This document shows, in pieces, positions 31,404-43,538 of a stretch of DNA of 64,000 nt; within the stretch, counting starts at the first letter, position 1, and each line of letters starts with the position of its first letter. Below the pieces are notes generated by a model. The model had not been told where the DNA came from. It did not search any database and saw only the letters and a list, made by a program, of their open reading frames with translations. The position numbers and the translations under genes were made by a program. Source of the DNA: Apium graveolens (taxonomy: Eukaryota > Streptophyta > Magnoliopsida > Apiales > Apiaceae); assembly GCF_009905375.1 (NCBI RefSeq), contig NC_133655.1, forward strand, positions 164,779,995 through 164,843,994, in the 5' to 3' direction.

Positions 31404-31904
31404 TCAATATGAATATTCATTCTCTTTGAGGCTTGCTTCAATATAAATAGATAGAAGCAACTTACAAACTATCTTAGCAAACTTTGGATCGAAAAAGCCC
31501 TCAGGTTGTATCATATATACATCCACTTCAAAGCTCCCATATAAGAAAGCCGTTTTGACATCCATTTGCCAAATCTCATAGTCAAAGTAAGCAACTATTG
31601 CTAAAAAAATCTTGATGGACATGACCATAGCAACTGGTGAAAAAGTCTCATCCTAGTCTATACCATGAATTTGTTTGAAACCTTTTTTCACTAGCCGCAC
31701 CTTATAAGTCTGTACTTTACCATCCATGTTAGTTTTCTTCTTGAAAACCCAATTGCAGCCTATAAGTTTTACCCCTTCGAGTGGATCAACTAAAGTCAAT
31801 ACTTTATTTTGATACATGGATTTCATCTCGGGTTTCATGGCCTTCATCCGTCTCTCGGAGTCTGGACGGTTCATAGCATCTTGGTAGGTGAAAGGCTTTT
31901 TCAT
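31404..31904 (-). pseudogene. Copia reverse transcriptase, N-terminal half (element B)
   Basis: Two minus-strand pieces cover the RT. 31904-31653 contains the conserved NKVLTLVDPLEGVKLIGCNWVFKKK start with the KVRLVKKGFKQ segment. 31628-31404 contains IWQMDVKTAFLYGSFEVDVYM with the motif A Asp. They are separated by a stop and a few degenerate codons. The YVDD box is expected just left of 31404 (ICRXXDI near 31290-31310) but is not clean. Confidence 0.8.
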
Positions 31905-32079
31905 TATCCGTAAGCATCACATCACCATTTTGAGTCAAAAGAAATCCATAATTTTTCCCAAACTCATGGTGAATCCTATTAGATCTACGAATAACCTGTG
32001 TTTCTTGGACTAGCTTACTTTCAACATTTTGATGTACATCCTGATCTTATTCCAACTCTGGTTCAATGTTATCATGTAG

Positions 32080-33010
32080 TTCTCGCTCTTCATCGAGATG
32101 TATTATCCTCCCACTGATTTTCTTAGAAAGTAGTTCTCCCTCAAGAATTACAGCGGCCCGAGCAACAAACACTTTGTTCTCGAAAGGATTATAAAAACTA
32201 TACCCTAGTCTCACTTGGGTATCCCAAAAAATAGCATATATCTAATTTTGGTCCAATCTTATCAGAGGCTAAACGTTTTACAAACGCTTCACGTCCCCAA
32301 ATTTTCATAAATGACATGCTATGACATTTATCACTCTATATCACCTACGAAGTATTTTGAACCGCTTTAGTCGAAACTTGGTTAAGTGTGTATGCAGCCA
32401 TTTCTAGAGCATAACCCCAGAAACTGAATGGAAGATCCACTTGACTCATCATCAATCTCACTATGTCCAACAAGGTATAATTTCTCCTCTCAGAATCTCT
32501 ATTCCATTGAGGTGTTCCAGAAGGAGTAAGTTATGATACATTATCACACTCCTTCAAGAAACTCTTGAAATTGAGGCTTAAGTACTCTCCTCCACGATCT
32601 GATCGTAGAACTTTTATACTTTCCTCTGTTTGCTTTTCTACTTCAGCCTTATATTCTCTGAACATTCAAAAGAATCAGATTTATTCTTTATAAGATATAC
32701 ATTTCCATACCTACTTAATTCAACAGTAAATGTTATGAAGTAGTAAAAGCCACCCATTTCCATCATACGCATTCGACCACATACATCATTATGTATAAGT
32801 CCTAATCGTCCGAGGGCCCTTTCACCTTATCAGGTTAAAGAAGCTTTAATCATTTTTCCAATGAGACAAAGTTCGCATCTTCCGCATTATTCAAAATCAA
32901 ACTTATCCAAGTTTCCATCTACACGTAACCCAAAAATGCGTTTCTCATTAATATGGCTTAATGACAATGCTAGAGGTAATGTTTTATTTAAGTCATCTTA
33001 GAACATATAA
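32080..33010 (-). pseudogene. Copia integrase remnant (element B)
   Basis: The region between RT and gag on the minus strand keeps short integrase words, for example near 32480-32620 (HGIVSQLTPSGTPQWN-like residues around the catalytic Glu region) and GAG-pre-integrase-like words near 32870-33050. No frame exceeds about 60 codons. I annotate it from position and these fragments only. Confidence 0.5.
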
Positions 33011-33307
33011 ATGGTTGACTAATTGTGCAACATTATAAGCCTTATCATTAAAATAGAATAAACAACTATTGTTTATTTAATTAAAATGAAAACTTTTCTT
33101 GTCCTGACAAGAAATTGATTTAATGTATCCGCTAAAGGCAGGCACGTAATAACAATTTATCAAGTTCTCAATCTCCCCTTATGGGAAAAATTAGGTATCG
33201 AGTTCCTTCAACTAGAGCAACAATTTTTGCTCCAATTCTAACCCGATACCTGAAACTTTACCATTGCTAGTCTTATTCTTTAGATCTTCCAAAACAAGCT
33301 CGATAAT

Positions 33308-33502
33308 TTAACTTCCAATCATCCAGTTATTTCCACAGAAATGACAATCATCTCCTTTAGCCACATCACTATCAGGCTTCAAAAGCCCTTTGGGATTGGA
33401 CTTTGGTTTGGCACCAAATAAGATCAAATCTTCACCTTGCCTATCCACTTTCCTTTCCCATTTGAATTCCATGTGTACATCATCAATATGGACGTAATTC
33501 AT
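33308..33502 (-). pseudogene. Copia gag zinc-knuckle relic (element B)
   Basis: The translation carries a Lys/Pro-rich basic linker ending with CHFCGNN. This is the first half of a CCHC knuckle (C-x2-C-G). The His and last Cys are lost to mutation and a stop. It sits where gag joins pol in copia elements. Confidence 0.6.
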
Positions 33503-33509
33503 GCCTTTA

Positions 33510-34000
33510 CCGTGTTATTTTCAGCAGTTCTAAACATGCTTAACAACTCAGTGAGTGTTCTGTCTATCTCATTCCTTTTGTTCCTAACAAACTAAGAATT
33601 GAAGTTGTTCAAATATTGTTTGATCAAATGAAGATGAGTCTCTGGACTATTCTTGAAACCCAAAATATCAAGGTACATATACCTATCATCTTTAGAACAT
33701 GTGGTCCAACCAGATATCATTCTCTCATTAATGCAAAATAGGTGTCTTATTATTGTCAAATCTTTCTGACGAGCCTATCCTTCAAACATCCTTCGAAGGT
33801 ACTCAATTTTATCATAAGCATCATTATGCTCTTGTTGCTTCTAAAGCTCAACACTTACAAGCATGAGATATGAAACATCAGTTGCATAATCAATTTGCCT
33901 CCGGTAAGCATTTTGTTGAGCACATGTTTTATTCTCGGCTAGAATAAATAAGGGAGGGGTTTGAGTGACATCCTTGAACCTGAGGACAATCCTCAAGTTC
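33510..34000 (-). pseudogene. Copia gag N-terminal remnant (element B)
   Basis: Degenerate sequence here contains gag-like words on the minus strand (for example LQLHLIKQYLNNFN and EYLRRMFEG-like residues at 33600-33800). It has too many stops for an open frame. It follows the zinc-knuckle relic and precedes the shared non-coding block. Confidence 0.45.
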
Positions 34001-35410
34001 CCATATCAATTGAGGAAAATATTTTATGTCATCTTGTCCTTTTCAAGGACTATTACATAGAGAAGTTATTTTTGTAATTTGTCATTTGATATCTACAATA
34101 TTAAAGTGCATAAAATGACTTAGTCTACAGATGATCATTAAATTATGTTCAAGTGATTATTCATATATATATATATTCACAATATATATCTCCCACTAAT
34201 TTTATCAAATCCATAGCCCTAACTATTAATTTGGAAAGAATATTTTCTATATCATTTCTAGTGAGCCAAGATCCATATTTCACCATGCGTTAGGTCAACT
34301 TTGGCTTTTCTCCTAAAACATGATTATTTAGGTAGACAACGTTTGTCAATTATATCAACTATATAACTCTTGGATAGCTTTGTAGAACACCATTTGTTCA
34401 TATTTATCTGATAAATCTCACCAAACTCTATGCTTCTAAGTTTACAATCCTATTGTGGTAACTTAGTTTAGTCAAACCCAATAGTCAAAAAGTATCAATA
34501 TACTTTAGCACATCTCCCACGATAGATGGGAGTACTTCGCTTTGGCGAACCTACTCCTTGTTGATCTAGGGGTTAATGCATTGGACTCATTGGAAGACAT
34601 CTGATCACCTTAATATTAACTTTAGGGTTTTTTTAATTTTAAAATGATCATGATCCCATCATAAAGGGATTCCTAATTTTTACTTGAATAAAATACTTCA
34701 AATTAATATTCGTCAATGGTTGATTTCGAGGTAGTGAGGGAGTCACAACGATCTCACTTAAAATCCACAATCTTACAATTTCAATGAACTCGCTTTTGAC
34801 AAAATCACCCCATGTCAGAAATAAAGAAAATTTGTATTTTATTCCGTATATTATAAACACGAAAATCTCATAATCGTTTGTTCATTTTAAAATCTTGAGT
34901 CGTTATAGATTTTATCTTGTTTAGCAAGCATGTCATGGGTGTCGTATCTAATACATACTTCCTAATTTAATTAAGCATGCATCTTTATAAACTACTCTAC
35001 ATATACATTCATTATATGCGCATATATATGTAAAGTGCAATAAATAAACATGGTTGGTTATTGGTTCATTCTATGTGATCTTCATCAAGCTAATGACAAG
35101 GATCTAGGTCAATCTAAGGAGAAAAATAAATATAAGCTAACTATTACATGTCTTCTTTCTTGTATTGCTTCTTTGGATGGCCTTCATGTGAGATTACCCT
35201 TCCTTGATCTTCAAATCTTCATATCTTCATGTACATTACACGAATGAATAATAAAAAACTAATCTAATGTACTTACAATAAGAACTCGAGTTACATTCGA
35301 GATTTAATAATTACAAGATCAAACAACATGCAAGCCGTATTTTAAAAAAACAAAACCATTAACCTAAGGTCATAAGCCATAACCATCCACCATGCTCAAT
35401 TAACACATAA
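34001..35410. repeat. Copia-related non-coding block, copy 2
   Basis: This is homologous to 4880-5395 joined to 13521-14410. Two TCTCCCAC words (34189 and 34506) resemble complements of copia PPTs. The best-matched part covers 34500-35300. ORFs at 34648-34860 and 35050-35247 are not conserved in copy 1 and are not supported as genes. Confidence 0.6.
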
Positions 35411-35959
35411 GAACATGTTAAAACACATAATATGATCTTAACATATCATACCCATCATGATATAATCATAAAAAACAAATATGGAAAAAATTAGAAAATT
35501 CGAAATTAAATCTGATAACATTAAATCGAAGATGACGGGGCCTAAACGAAGTCAAGCGCCTTACAGATCAGTCGATGATATCTTTAGCTATCTGTGTCGT
35601 TCAGACCCTTGATTCCATATGAATAGTGTATTCGTTCACCAAAATCGGACACCAGACACAGATTTCAGCCAATCCACTACATCCGATTCAGAATCATATC
35701 AAATACGATTCTTATAATAAAAACAAATATAAAACATGTATATATCATTATATATACAGATTATATAATCATCATATGATTATACAACTCTCATGAATAT
35801 CATATATTCAAAACATATACATACATACTCATATAAAAACATAACAACATGTAAAATATACAAAATCTATATATTAATGTCATGGAATATTGTATACATG
35901 TTATCATCAAAAAACCAGTAAACATATAAACGAATTAAACACTTTTTGCAAAAAGCTCT
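35411..35959. other. AT-rich repeat-derived sequence flanking element D
   Basis: This non-coding stretch continues the copia-like block beyond its homology with copy 1 (which has the minisatellite here instead) and ends at the D LTR. It is rich in CATATA and ATATAT words. I see no gene. Confidence 0.45.
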
Positions 35960-38900
35960 TGTCACACCCCAACTACAAAACACACACACTCTAAATAAAA
36001 GAGTACCTTAATTATTACAAACTTATAAGTCCAAAGGATGATAGTGATCTAATACAACCCAACCAAAATAATAACAATTCCAAGATCTTTACAAGTTCAG
36101 AGTTTGGAACAGCCCTTCTAACTAATACCACGATTACATACTGGCGGATTTCGCCTAAACTATATATATTCTACCTGCGCCTCAAATGGTCTTCACCCTG
36201 CCTAGCGGTTGACTTACGGGCGGTCTGCTTGGTATGAACCATGATTGCTAGCTGTAGATTAGGGTTAAACACAAGGAAGTGAGCTACAACGCTCGGCAAG
36301 TACTAATCATTCTACTAAGCATGACATTATCTCAAAATCACGAGTTCATAAATCAAGGGGTTATGGATACTGGTAAGAATGGCAATAAGAAATATGAAGT
36401 TATAATATGAAGACGTGGTAAAATTATAGCAAGTGAAACATGGTATATGGAATCATGATATCGTGCAATATGCAATAGTATAAAGATATGGTAGAATCAA
36501 AATAATCGAAACATGGCATATGGTATCATGGCATCGGTCAATCATGTTATAATTATCAAATCATCAAAATCATTTTAGGACGCTACGGATTACAGCCGGT
36601 GATCAGCCGTGAAGTAATCCCGAACCGCGCTGGGTTCTCAAATATAATGGGATCCCTAGGCTATATGTGAGCCTATCAATAACAAGAAAAGGACTTGCGT
36701 CTGGGTCCAATCCACTACGATAAGAAAACATTTATTTTATTTTATTGATTTATAACATGGATGTCGGGGAAAGATTGGATCTCAACGTAATTGAATTAGA
36801 TTCAAGGATAGAATATTTGAAGGTAAAGTACAAATCAAGCTAAGAGTGATTAACAGAAGTATTTGAAATAGTTATGGACATGGGGTTGTTATAACTAAAC
36901 ATTCGTGGGAAATGTATATATATGAGCAACAGTTATAAGAATAAAGAGGTAAGTAACTTGCCAACAATTATAAGCATAAGAAAATAGTAGTACTCGCTAA
37001 CAATTTTAAGCATAAGAAAATAGTACTTGCATTCCAAAGGTTCTAAGATTATTCGATCTTGACAACACGAGTCTTCCCCTTCGCTTCAGAACCTACACAT
37101 TATATTAATCTCATTACTATTCACTCTTTATCGACTTATAATCCTATAAGATTCTAGACTAACCTTTACCCCTATTATAACTATGATTACACAAACTTAT
37201 AATTACACATAACTTAATCGCATACAATTCAAGTAATCCACATAGTCACATAATCACGTAATGGCATGACATATGATACTTAGCTATTATCACCTAAATC
37301 TCTAAGCACGTAAGCAAATAACACATAAGAACTATCACTAATGCTTCACTCTATATATTCTGATCTTAACTTAAACCAAAAGATGCTATACAACACTCAG
37401 ACCCTTCACTCCTAAGTCCCAAACACAACATACACCACTAAGGTTTCCTAATGCCACTCGAAAGGGTGCTCTCGGGTTTCTTGGTGGAAATGGGGTGTCT
37501 CCACCTTGGGCCTTCATTCCAAACCACTTCCCACAGGTTGTTAAGACTATAAAATAACTTCTAAAGTTGGTGAGACTCAAAGGCCTCACTCCTAAAAATT
37601 TACAAAGGTCAAGACTCTCACCGAAGTCCCATGCGAGCAACAGTTTGCACGTCATGTGCTCTTTAGCCAATATCTCAACTTCTACTTAGGGAATTCTAAC
37701 AAAACCAATTCCCATAGATTCTTAATACCTATACCTAATTCTCAGACTTGGTTTCAGGCCAAGGCCTCACCTAGGCCTCTCTAGACTCTAGTCCAAAGTT
37801 GACACTTGTCCAGCCTTCCTCGAATTCACTCTGCCCTGTTTTCACTCACATAAAACTCACTTTTCTCATTCAATTTTCAATTCTAAAGGTTTATTAAGCT
37901 TCCTAGGGATGCATTACACTTATTGAAGTCAAGGCCCCATAAAGGCCTAGCATAAGGTATGGTTATAGTCGACAAAAGTTCAAGCTTATGCAATTCTTCC
38001 CTGTTCTGAGTTACTCTCGGAAATGTGTGTGTGTGCCTACCTAAATGCAAGTTTTTCAGTGAATCAAAACCACTGGACTCAAGTACAACTCAAGTACTAA
38101 ATCCAGTAAACTTGGGCCTAGCAAGGCCTCACCACAAATCACCTAAAACAACCTATACTTGTGGTGAAAAATTCTGCTACAAAGTGCCTAGTGTACCTCC
38201 TTCCACTCTAACTCCCAAATCAACATCAAAACCAACATCCAAGCCCCCAAATCTATCCTACATTGTACACAACCCTACTATCTATCATTCTATGGAAAAA
38301 TGTGAGCATAAACTTAGCCATAATAGTCATTAACCGAGACAAAAACAAAGAGCATAGAAGAGCAGATTTTACAAATGAAATTTTAGGCAAATATTCGAAC
38401 CAAAAACACATGGTAACAACTTGATGGATACAAGATTTAATCATAACTCATTAAAGAACATAACATACTAGCATTTTAGAGCAAAAACCACGGCATGTAT
38501 TGCACAAAAACTCATATTCAAATCACATAATACATTTATTCAAAATATCACTTATACTACGACATGCAAGCATTAACTTCAACTTTTAGTATAAAAATCA
38601 TAGCATGGAAGGATAGAAACTTTATCAAAACATATTTTAAAATATCAACGGTTCTTTAAAAGTCATATAAAAAGCTTCTTTCCTTTTTGAAATCCAATAA
38701 AACTAACACATAAAACACAAAAACCCATTCGGCTCATTGGAGGCATTGCCGAATGCTTGAGGCCAAGATTATGGCTTGAAAGTAGAAGCATAACACTTCA
38801 TCAAGACCATCTCTTGCTCAATTTTTATAAGCCACAATTAGTTCAACTCTAGATTCACAAGAATTAAAGTTAAACCCTTGGATTTAGATACATGCAACTA

Positions 38901-39826
38901 AGAAAAACTCACCTTAAATGATGATATGAAACCAAGTGAAATTAACCTTGCTTAGAGGGGTTGAAAGATGCAAGAAGATGAAGAAATGAAAATAAAGAAA
39001 AAAAAATAAGAGGGGAGGGGCTTGAAGGCGCAGCCGAGAGAGAGGGGAGAAAGAGAGAAGAGAGTGAATTGGTGGTGGAGAAAATGAGGTGAGTGGAGTG
39101 TATATGTTTGTTTTTATGCCATTAAAATGGTAGTGGAGGTTGAACTTACCAATTTGTCCTTTATCCACTAATATCCAACTATTGCATGCAAGGTTTTATT
39201 GGTCTTTTGCTTGGTCAAAGAGAGTTAGTGGGGAGTGAAATGACAATCCTATCCTTGACTTCTATTTGAGTGGAAATTGCATGCAAGGGTATGGTTGTAA
39301 TTTAATAACTAATAAAAGTAAAATTTAAAAGAATGACTTTTAGTAATTAAAATACAAATCCATAAATTACCAAATAAACACCATAAATACTATGAGATTT
39401 TAGAAATTTAATAAAATTATTTTCAAAAATTTCGAATAAAATTTTATATTAAAATATTTTTCTAATGTTAATATACTAAAAAAATAAATCACAAAAAATA
39501 TAATTAACACACTATAAATCACACAAATAATTGCAAGTAACTTGATTATATCCCATAATACTAAAATAAAAATTTATCGCCTAATCGCAACTATTCAAAT
39601 ATTACTAAATCGCGAGAAATCTCTATTATTTACTAATCGCGTAGCGAAAATCCTACTCGGTATGAAAATTACACGTTTAAAATATTCCAGCAACACTCGC
39701 AATGCCATACAACAAAAATTACACACAACATATAACGAATCCGCATAATCGGCCTTATAACACAGAATATTTATGAATATATATATCGCATTTATAAAAT
39801 AGCTCTAATATTTACTGGTTGTCACA
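35960..39826 (-). repeat. 3' LTR of chromovirus D (3.87 kb)
   Basis: The LTR is bounded by TGTCACACCCC at 35960 and GGTTGTCACA at 39826, next to the PPT. Its first 1.24 kb pairs with 45318-46561, and the whole length pairs in inverse orientation with the solo LTR at 6343-10236. Incidental ORFs (37386-37670, 38025-38333, 38914-39168) are not supported as genes. Confidence 0.95.
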
Positions 39827-39840
39827 TCCTCTCCCCCTTA
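39827..39840 (-). other. Polypurine tract of element D
   Basis: The minus strand reads TAAGGGGGAGAGGA immediately before the 3' LTR start TGTGACAACC, the plus-strand primer site. Confidence 0.85.
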
Positions 39841-39901
39841 TAGGATTCTGTCCTCAGAATCTAGGAGAATAATTGAGGATACCGATTCCGCATTTCAGAT
39901 T

Positions 39902-40579
39902 CTAATTCCCACATTGCTTCTTCGACTCTAGGATTCCTCCATAATATTTTACCAAACTTACTGCTTTATTCCTAAGAATTCTCTCTTGTCGATCTAGTAT
40001 CTGCACAGGTCGCTCTTCATATAATAAATCAGCCTGAATCTCTACTGGTTCAATCTCTATCACATAATTGGCAAATGGATTATACTTTTTTAGAAATGAG
40101 ACATGAAATACATTATGCACGTACTGATATTGTGGCGGTAAGGCTAACTCATAACCAACTTTACCTACTTGGTTCAAGATTTCAAAAGGTCCAATGTATC
40201 TTGGCGCTAACTTCCCTTTCTTACCGAATCGGGTTAAACCCTTCCATGGTGATACTTTTAGTAACACAGCTTCCCCAATTTCAAATTTCATATCTTTCCG
40301 GGCGGGGTTCACGTACTTCCTTTGTCTATCCTGAGCATCAATGAGTCTCTTCTTGATCACAGTGACAGTGTCCTTCATATGCTGAATCAATTCAGGTTTA
40401 TAAATCTTTCCTTTTCTAACTTCATCCCAACTCGTCGGTGTTCTACACTTTTTTCCATATAACGCTTCGTATGGTGGCATGCCAATACAGGAGTGGTAGT
40501 TATTGTTATACGAGAATTCTACGAGTGGTAGATGATCGTCCCAACTTCCCAAAAAATCAATTGCACAACTTCGCAACAT
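39902..40579 (-). pseudogene. Integrase C-terminal half with chromodomain-like tail (element D)
   Basis: The 225-residue frame begins at the end of the integrase core ([31 protein letters not shown]) and continues through the GPFEIL and HNVFHVSFLKKY segments that mark the GPY/F module. It finishes with RQERILRNKAVSLVK, the start of the chromodomain-like tail. The tail is then frameshifted and ends early. Chromodomains direct chromovirus integration to heterochromatin. The same segment in element F (59330-59761) is complete, which shows the truncation here. Confidence 0.9.
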
Positions 40580-41029
40580 ATCTTCAATGGTTTGGATTGT
40601 TCGTTCGCTTTGGCCATTGGTTTGTGGATGTTATGCCATACTCATGTCTAACTTCGTTCCAAGGTTTTCTTGAAATTGCCTCCAGAATCTCGAGTTGAAT
40701 CACGGGTCTCGATCCGAAACTATTGATATGGGTACACCATGATGTAACACGACTTCGCGTACATATATATGAACTGGTAAGTCTAACAAAGACTTCTCAT
40801 TGATTGGAAGAAAATGAGCCGATTTTTTAAGGCGGTCAACTATTACCCAAATTGCATCATGTCCAGAACGTGTTCGCGGTAAACCCACTATAAAATCCAT
40901 AGCAATATTTTCCCACTTCCATTCTGGAATCTTCAATGGTTGAATCAAACCACTTGGTCTCTGATGTTCTGCTTTCACTCTTTGGCATGTGTCGCATTTT
41001 GAAATCCACTCCGCAATCTCCTTTTTCAT
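40580..41029 (-). pseudogene. Integrase zinc finger (second half) and catalytic core (element D)
   Basis: The frame 41029-40700 carries the CDTC pair of the HHCC finger, [14 protein letters not shown] with the first catalytic Asp, and IVSDRDP with the second. A TGA then replaces an Arg codon (CGA to TGA) at about 40697. Beyond it the residues [19 protein letters not shown] with the catalytic Glu remain readable, but another stop replaces Tyr just before HPQT. All three catalytic residues survive, but the frame does not. Confidence 0.88.
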
Positions 41030-41038
41030 GTTCGGCCA

Positions 41039-41590
41039 CTAAAAACTCTTTTTCAAATCATGGTACATTTTGGTACTTCCCGGGTGAATCCAAAATTTTG
41101 AGTTGTGTGCTTCCTTCAAAATGTCATTCTTTAATTCAGTCACATTTGGAATCCAAATTCTTGTTGAAAATCTCAACACACCTTGTTCGTCTTTTTGGGT
41201 ACATATCTCTTCTCTTGTCAACTTATTATTCTCTTGAGTCATCACTTCATCTTGGCATTTCTTTATCCTTTCTAGTAGTGTCGGTTGAAAAGCAATGACA
41301 TAACATATTTTTTCCGCTCTTCGATGATCACAAAGCTCTAATTGAAATTTTTCAACTTTATTAAATAATTCCTTCGGCATCGTTATCATATTTAACCTTT
41401 CCTTCCTACTCAAAGCGTCTGCTACTACATTGGCCTTTCCCGGATGATACTGTATCGAATAATCGTAGTCTTTGATCAATTTCAACCATCGCCGTTGTCT
41501 CATATTCAGCTCCTTCTGAGTAAAGAGGTACTTCAGACTCTTATGATCGGTGTATATCTCACACTTTTCCCCATATAAGTAGTGTCTCAA
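41039..41590 (-). pseudogene. RNase H C-terminal part and integrase zinc-finger start (element D)
   Basis: The translation begins [20 protein letters not shown] with the RNase H catalytic Asp in TDHKSL, then [12 protein letters not shown] and the [16 protein letters not shown] segment with the last Asp. It continues through the linker to [15 protein letters not shown], the His pair of the integrase finger. A frame break follows at 41039 (KKSF). The N-terminal part of RNase H (41600-41870) has stops and a frameshift. Confidence 0.9.
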
Positions 41591-41870
41591 AGCATTAAAG
41601 AAAACACTATTGCAGCTAACTCTAAGTCATGAGTCGGGTACTTCTGTTCATGCGGTTTAAGTTGTCTCGAAGCATACGCTATCACCTTCCCATATTGCAT
41701 CAATACACATCCAAGTCCTTTGTAAGAGGCATCACTATAGATTATAAATAATCCTTATTATCTGGTAATGCTAAAACCAAAGCAGTTACCAGTCTTTGCT
41801 TTAATTCTTGAAAACTATTTTCACACTTCTCCGTCTATTCAAACTTCTCATTCTTCATTGTCAATTTGGT
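41591..41870 (-). pseudogene. RT thumb/RNase H N-terminal part, heavily broken (element D)
   Basis: Between the RT and RNase H pieces the minus strand still shows words such as FQELKQRLVTALVLALP and [20 protein letters not shown], but stops and a frameshift split them. The stretch around the first RNase H Asp is damaged. Homology to the intact frame in element F at the matching place supports the call. Confidence 0.7.
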
Positions 41871-42611
41871 CTAGGGTATGGAAATCTTCAAAAAATCCTT
41901 TACAAATCTCCTATAATATCCCGCTAGTCCCATAGAACTTCTCACTTCCGTTGGCATCTTTGATCTCTCCCAATTCATCACTGCCTCAATATTTTCAGGA
42001 TCTACTCTAATCCCTTCTCTTCCAACAATGTGTCCTAGAAATCTTACTTTAACTAACCAAAACTCGTACTTCGAGAACTTGGCATACAATCTCTCCTTCC
42101 GCAGCACCTTCAAGACTATTCTTAGATGTTCTGCATGATCAGCTTTTGTCTTTGAATATACCAAAATATCATCAATGAAAATTATGACAAACTTGTCCAA
42201 ATACTCCTTGAATACTCGATTCATTAAATCCATGAAAGCAGCTGGTGCATTCATTAACCCAAAAGCCATAACGAGAAACTCGTAATGTCCATATCTTGTA
42301 CGAAAAGCTGTTTTTAGTATGTCTCCAGACTTAATCTTTAATTGATGGTATTCCGATCACAGATCAATCTTTGAAATATAAGAGGCTCCCTTGAGTTTGT
42401 CAAACAGATCATCAATTCTAGGCAAAGGGTATCTATTCTTAATCGTCAACTTGTTCAGTTCTCGATAATCTATACAAAGTCGCATGCTTCCATCCTTCTT
42501 CTTCACAAACAACACTGGCGCACCCCACGGTGAAACACTTGGTCTTATAAATCCCTTGTCTAGTAATTCTTGTATTTGCTTTGCTAATTCCTTCATCTCT
42601 GTTGGTGCCAT
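41871..42611 (-). pseudogene. Reverse transcriptase (element D), broken by one nonsense codon and short gap
   Basis: The piece 42611-42357 has the RT fingers pattern ([38 protein letters not shown]) and ends at KIDL, just after the catalytic Asp of motif A. There TGA stands where CGA for Arg is expected. The piece 42269-41871 resumes with [15 protein letters not shown] and the FIDDIL catalytic box, then FLGHIV and [13 protein letters not shown]. The catalytic Asp residues are intact, but the stop and intervening frame changes block translation. Confidence 0.9.
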
Positions 42612-42686
42612 CCTATATGGAGCTTTCGAAACGGGTTCGGTGCCGGGTGCAAGGTCTATTGTAAACTCAATTTGTCTGTCCAGGGG

Positions 42687-43379
42687 TTAGCCAGGAAGTT
42701 CTTCGGGAAAAACGTCCAGAAAATCTCTTACCACTGGAATTTCTTCCGAATTTAAAACTTCTCTACCTTTATCAACTACATATGCCAAATACGCCTCGCA
42801 TCCTTTTCGAATCAACTTCTTTGCTTGCATAGAGGTGAGAAATGTCTGAGTTTGCTTTTGGCCCTTGAATGTTACTTTCTTACCTTGAGGTGTACTTAAT
42901 ACTACTGTTTTATCCTTACAGTCTATTTGAGCACTAAAACTTGTCAGCCAATCCATTCCTAAAATCACGTCGAATTCGACTGACTGGAAGGGAACAAGGT
43001 TCACATGAAAAACGTGTCCAGCTATCTCTATCGAACAATAAGGACAAATATGATTTACAGATACTCTATCTTGATTAGCTAAGATAATGGATAAGGGTTC
43101 ATGCATTGATTGGGTTTCACAGTTCAACTTATCAACAAAAGACTTCGAAATAAATGATTTGTTGGCTCCCGAATCAATCAATACTTTAGCACTAGCGGCA
43201 TTCACAAAAAGCGTACCTGACACCACATCGGTACTTTGAATTGCATCATTCACGTTCATATTGAAAGTTCTTGCTTGAGCTGAATAAGTCAAAGCTGGAC
43301 AATTTGAAGATGATGCTATCTGAGGTTGATTGAGAGATATTGAGAATGATGAGGTTGGCATAGGAGTTACTTGATTCAC
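42687..43379 (-). pseudogene. Gag C-terminus and aspartic protease (element D)
   Basis: The 230-residue frame includes the protease active site [14 protein letters not shown], flap-like segments, and the conserved FDVILGMDWL near the C-terminal end of the protease fold. It ends with IPVVRDFLDVFPEELPG, the RT lead-in, where a TAG ends the frame. Upstream it overlaps the zinc-knuckle frame 43246-43521 in a different frame, so a frameshift separates gag and protease. Confidence 0.88.
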
Positions 43380-43521
43380 AGGGTAGGGTACAGGTCAGTT
43401 GCATCAATTGGTTATTACCCACTCCTTTGCATTCTTGTGACACATGTCCTGGTTTCCCACACTTATAACATGTGATGTTGGCCTTCTGATTCTTGTAGTC
43501 ATGAGCATAATGGCCCTTCAT
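43246..43521 (-). pseudogene. Gag zinc knuckle (element D)
   Basis: The frame contains an intact CCHC motif ITCYKCGKPGHVSQECK (C-x2-C-x4-H-x4-C) for binding element RNA. After the knuckle the frame is lost to a shift; residues beyond about 43400 are not gag. A second, degenerate knuckle lies just upstream at 43540-43600 (CNICNRRHTGICNK-like). Confidence 0.85.
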
Positions 43522-43538
43522 ATGACACTTGAAAAAAA

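Larger units (their letters stand above)
30421..34000 (-). mobile_element. Internal region of decayed Ty1-copia element B
   Basis: Minus-strand remnants of pol and gag are in copia order. The RNase H end is just inside the LTR at 30480-31300, RT is at 31404-31904, integrase lies at about 32080-33000, and a gag zinc-knuckle relic is at 33308-33502. The 5' LTR is not recognisable; instead the region runs into a non-coding block shared with 4851-5395. It is the oldest-looking element here, with stops every few dozen codons. Confidence 0.75.

Noticed and set aside
30132..35959. 5' LTR of element B
   Set aside because: No sequence matching the B LTR was found right of its gag relic; the non-coding block there matches 4851-5395 and 13521-14410 instead.
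37386..39168. ORFs 37386-37670, 38025-38333 and 38914-39168 as possible host genes
   Set aside because: They sit within the D 3' LTR, which is collinear with the solo LTR at 6343-10236, and have low-complexity or unrelated translations.
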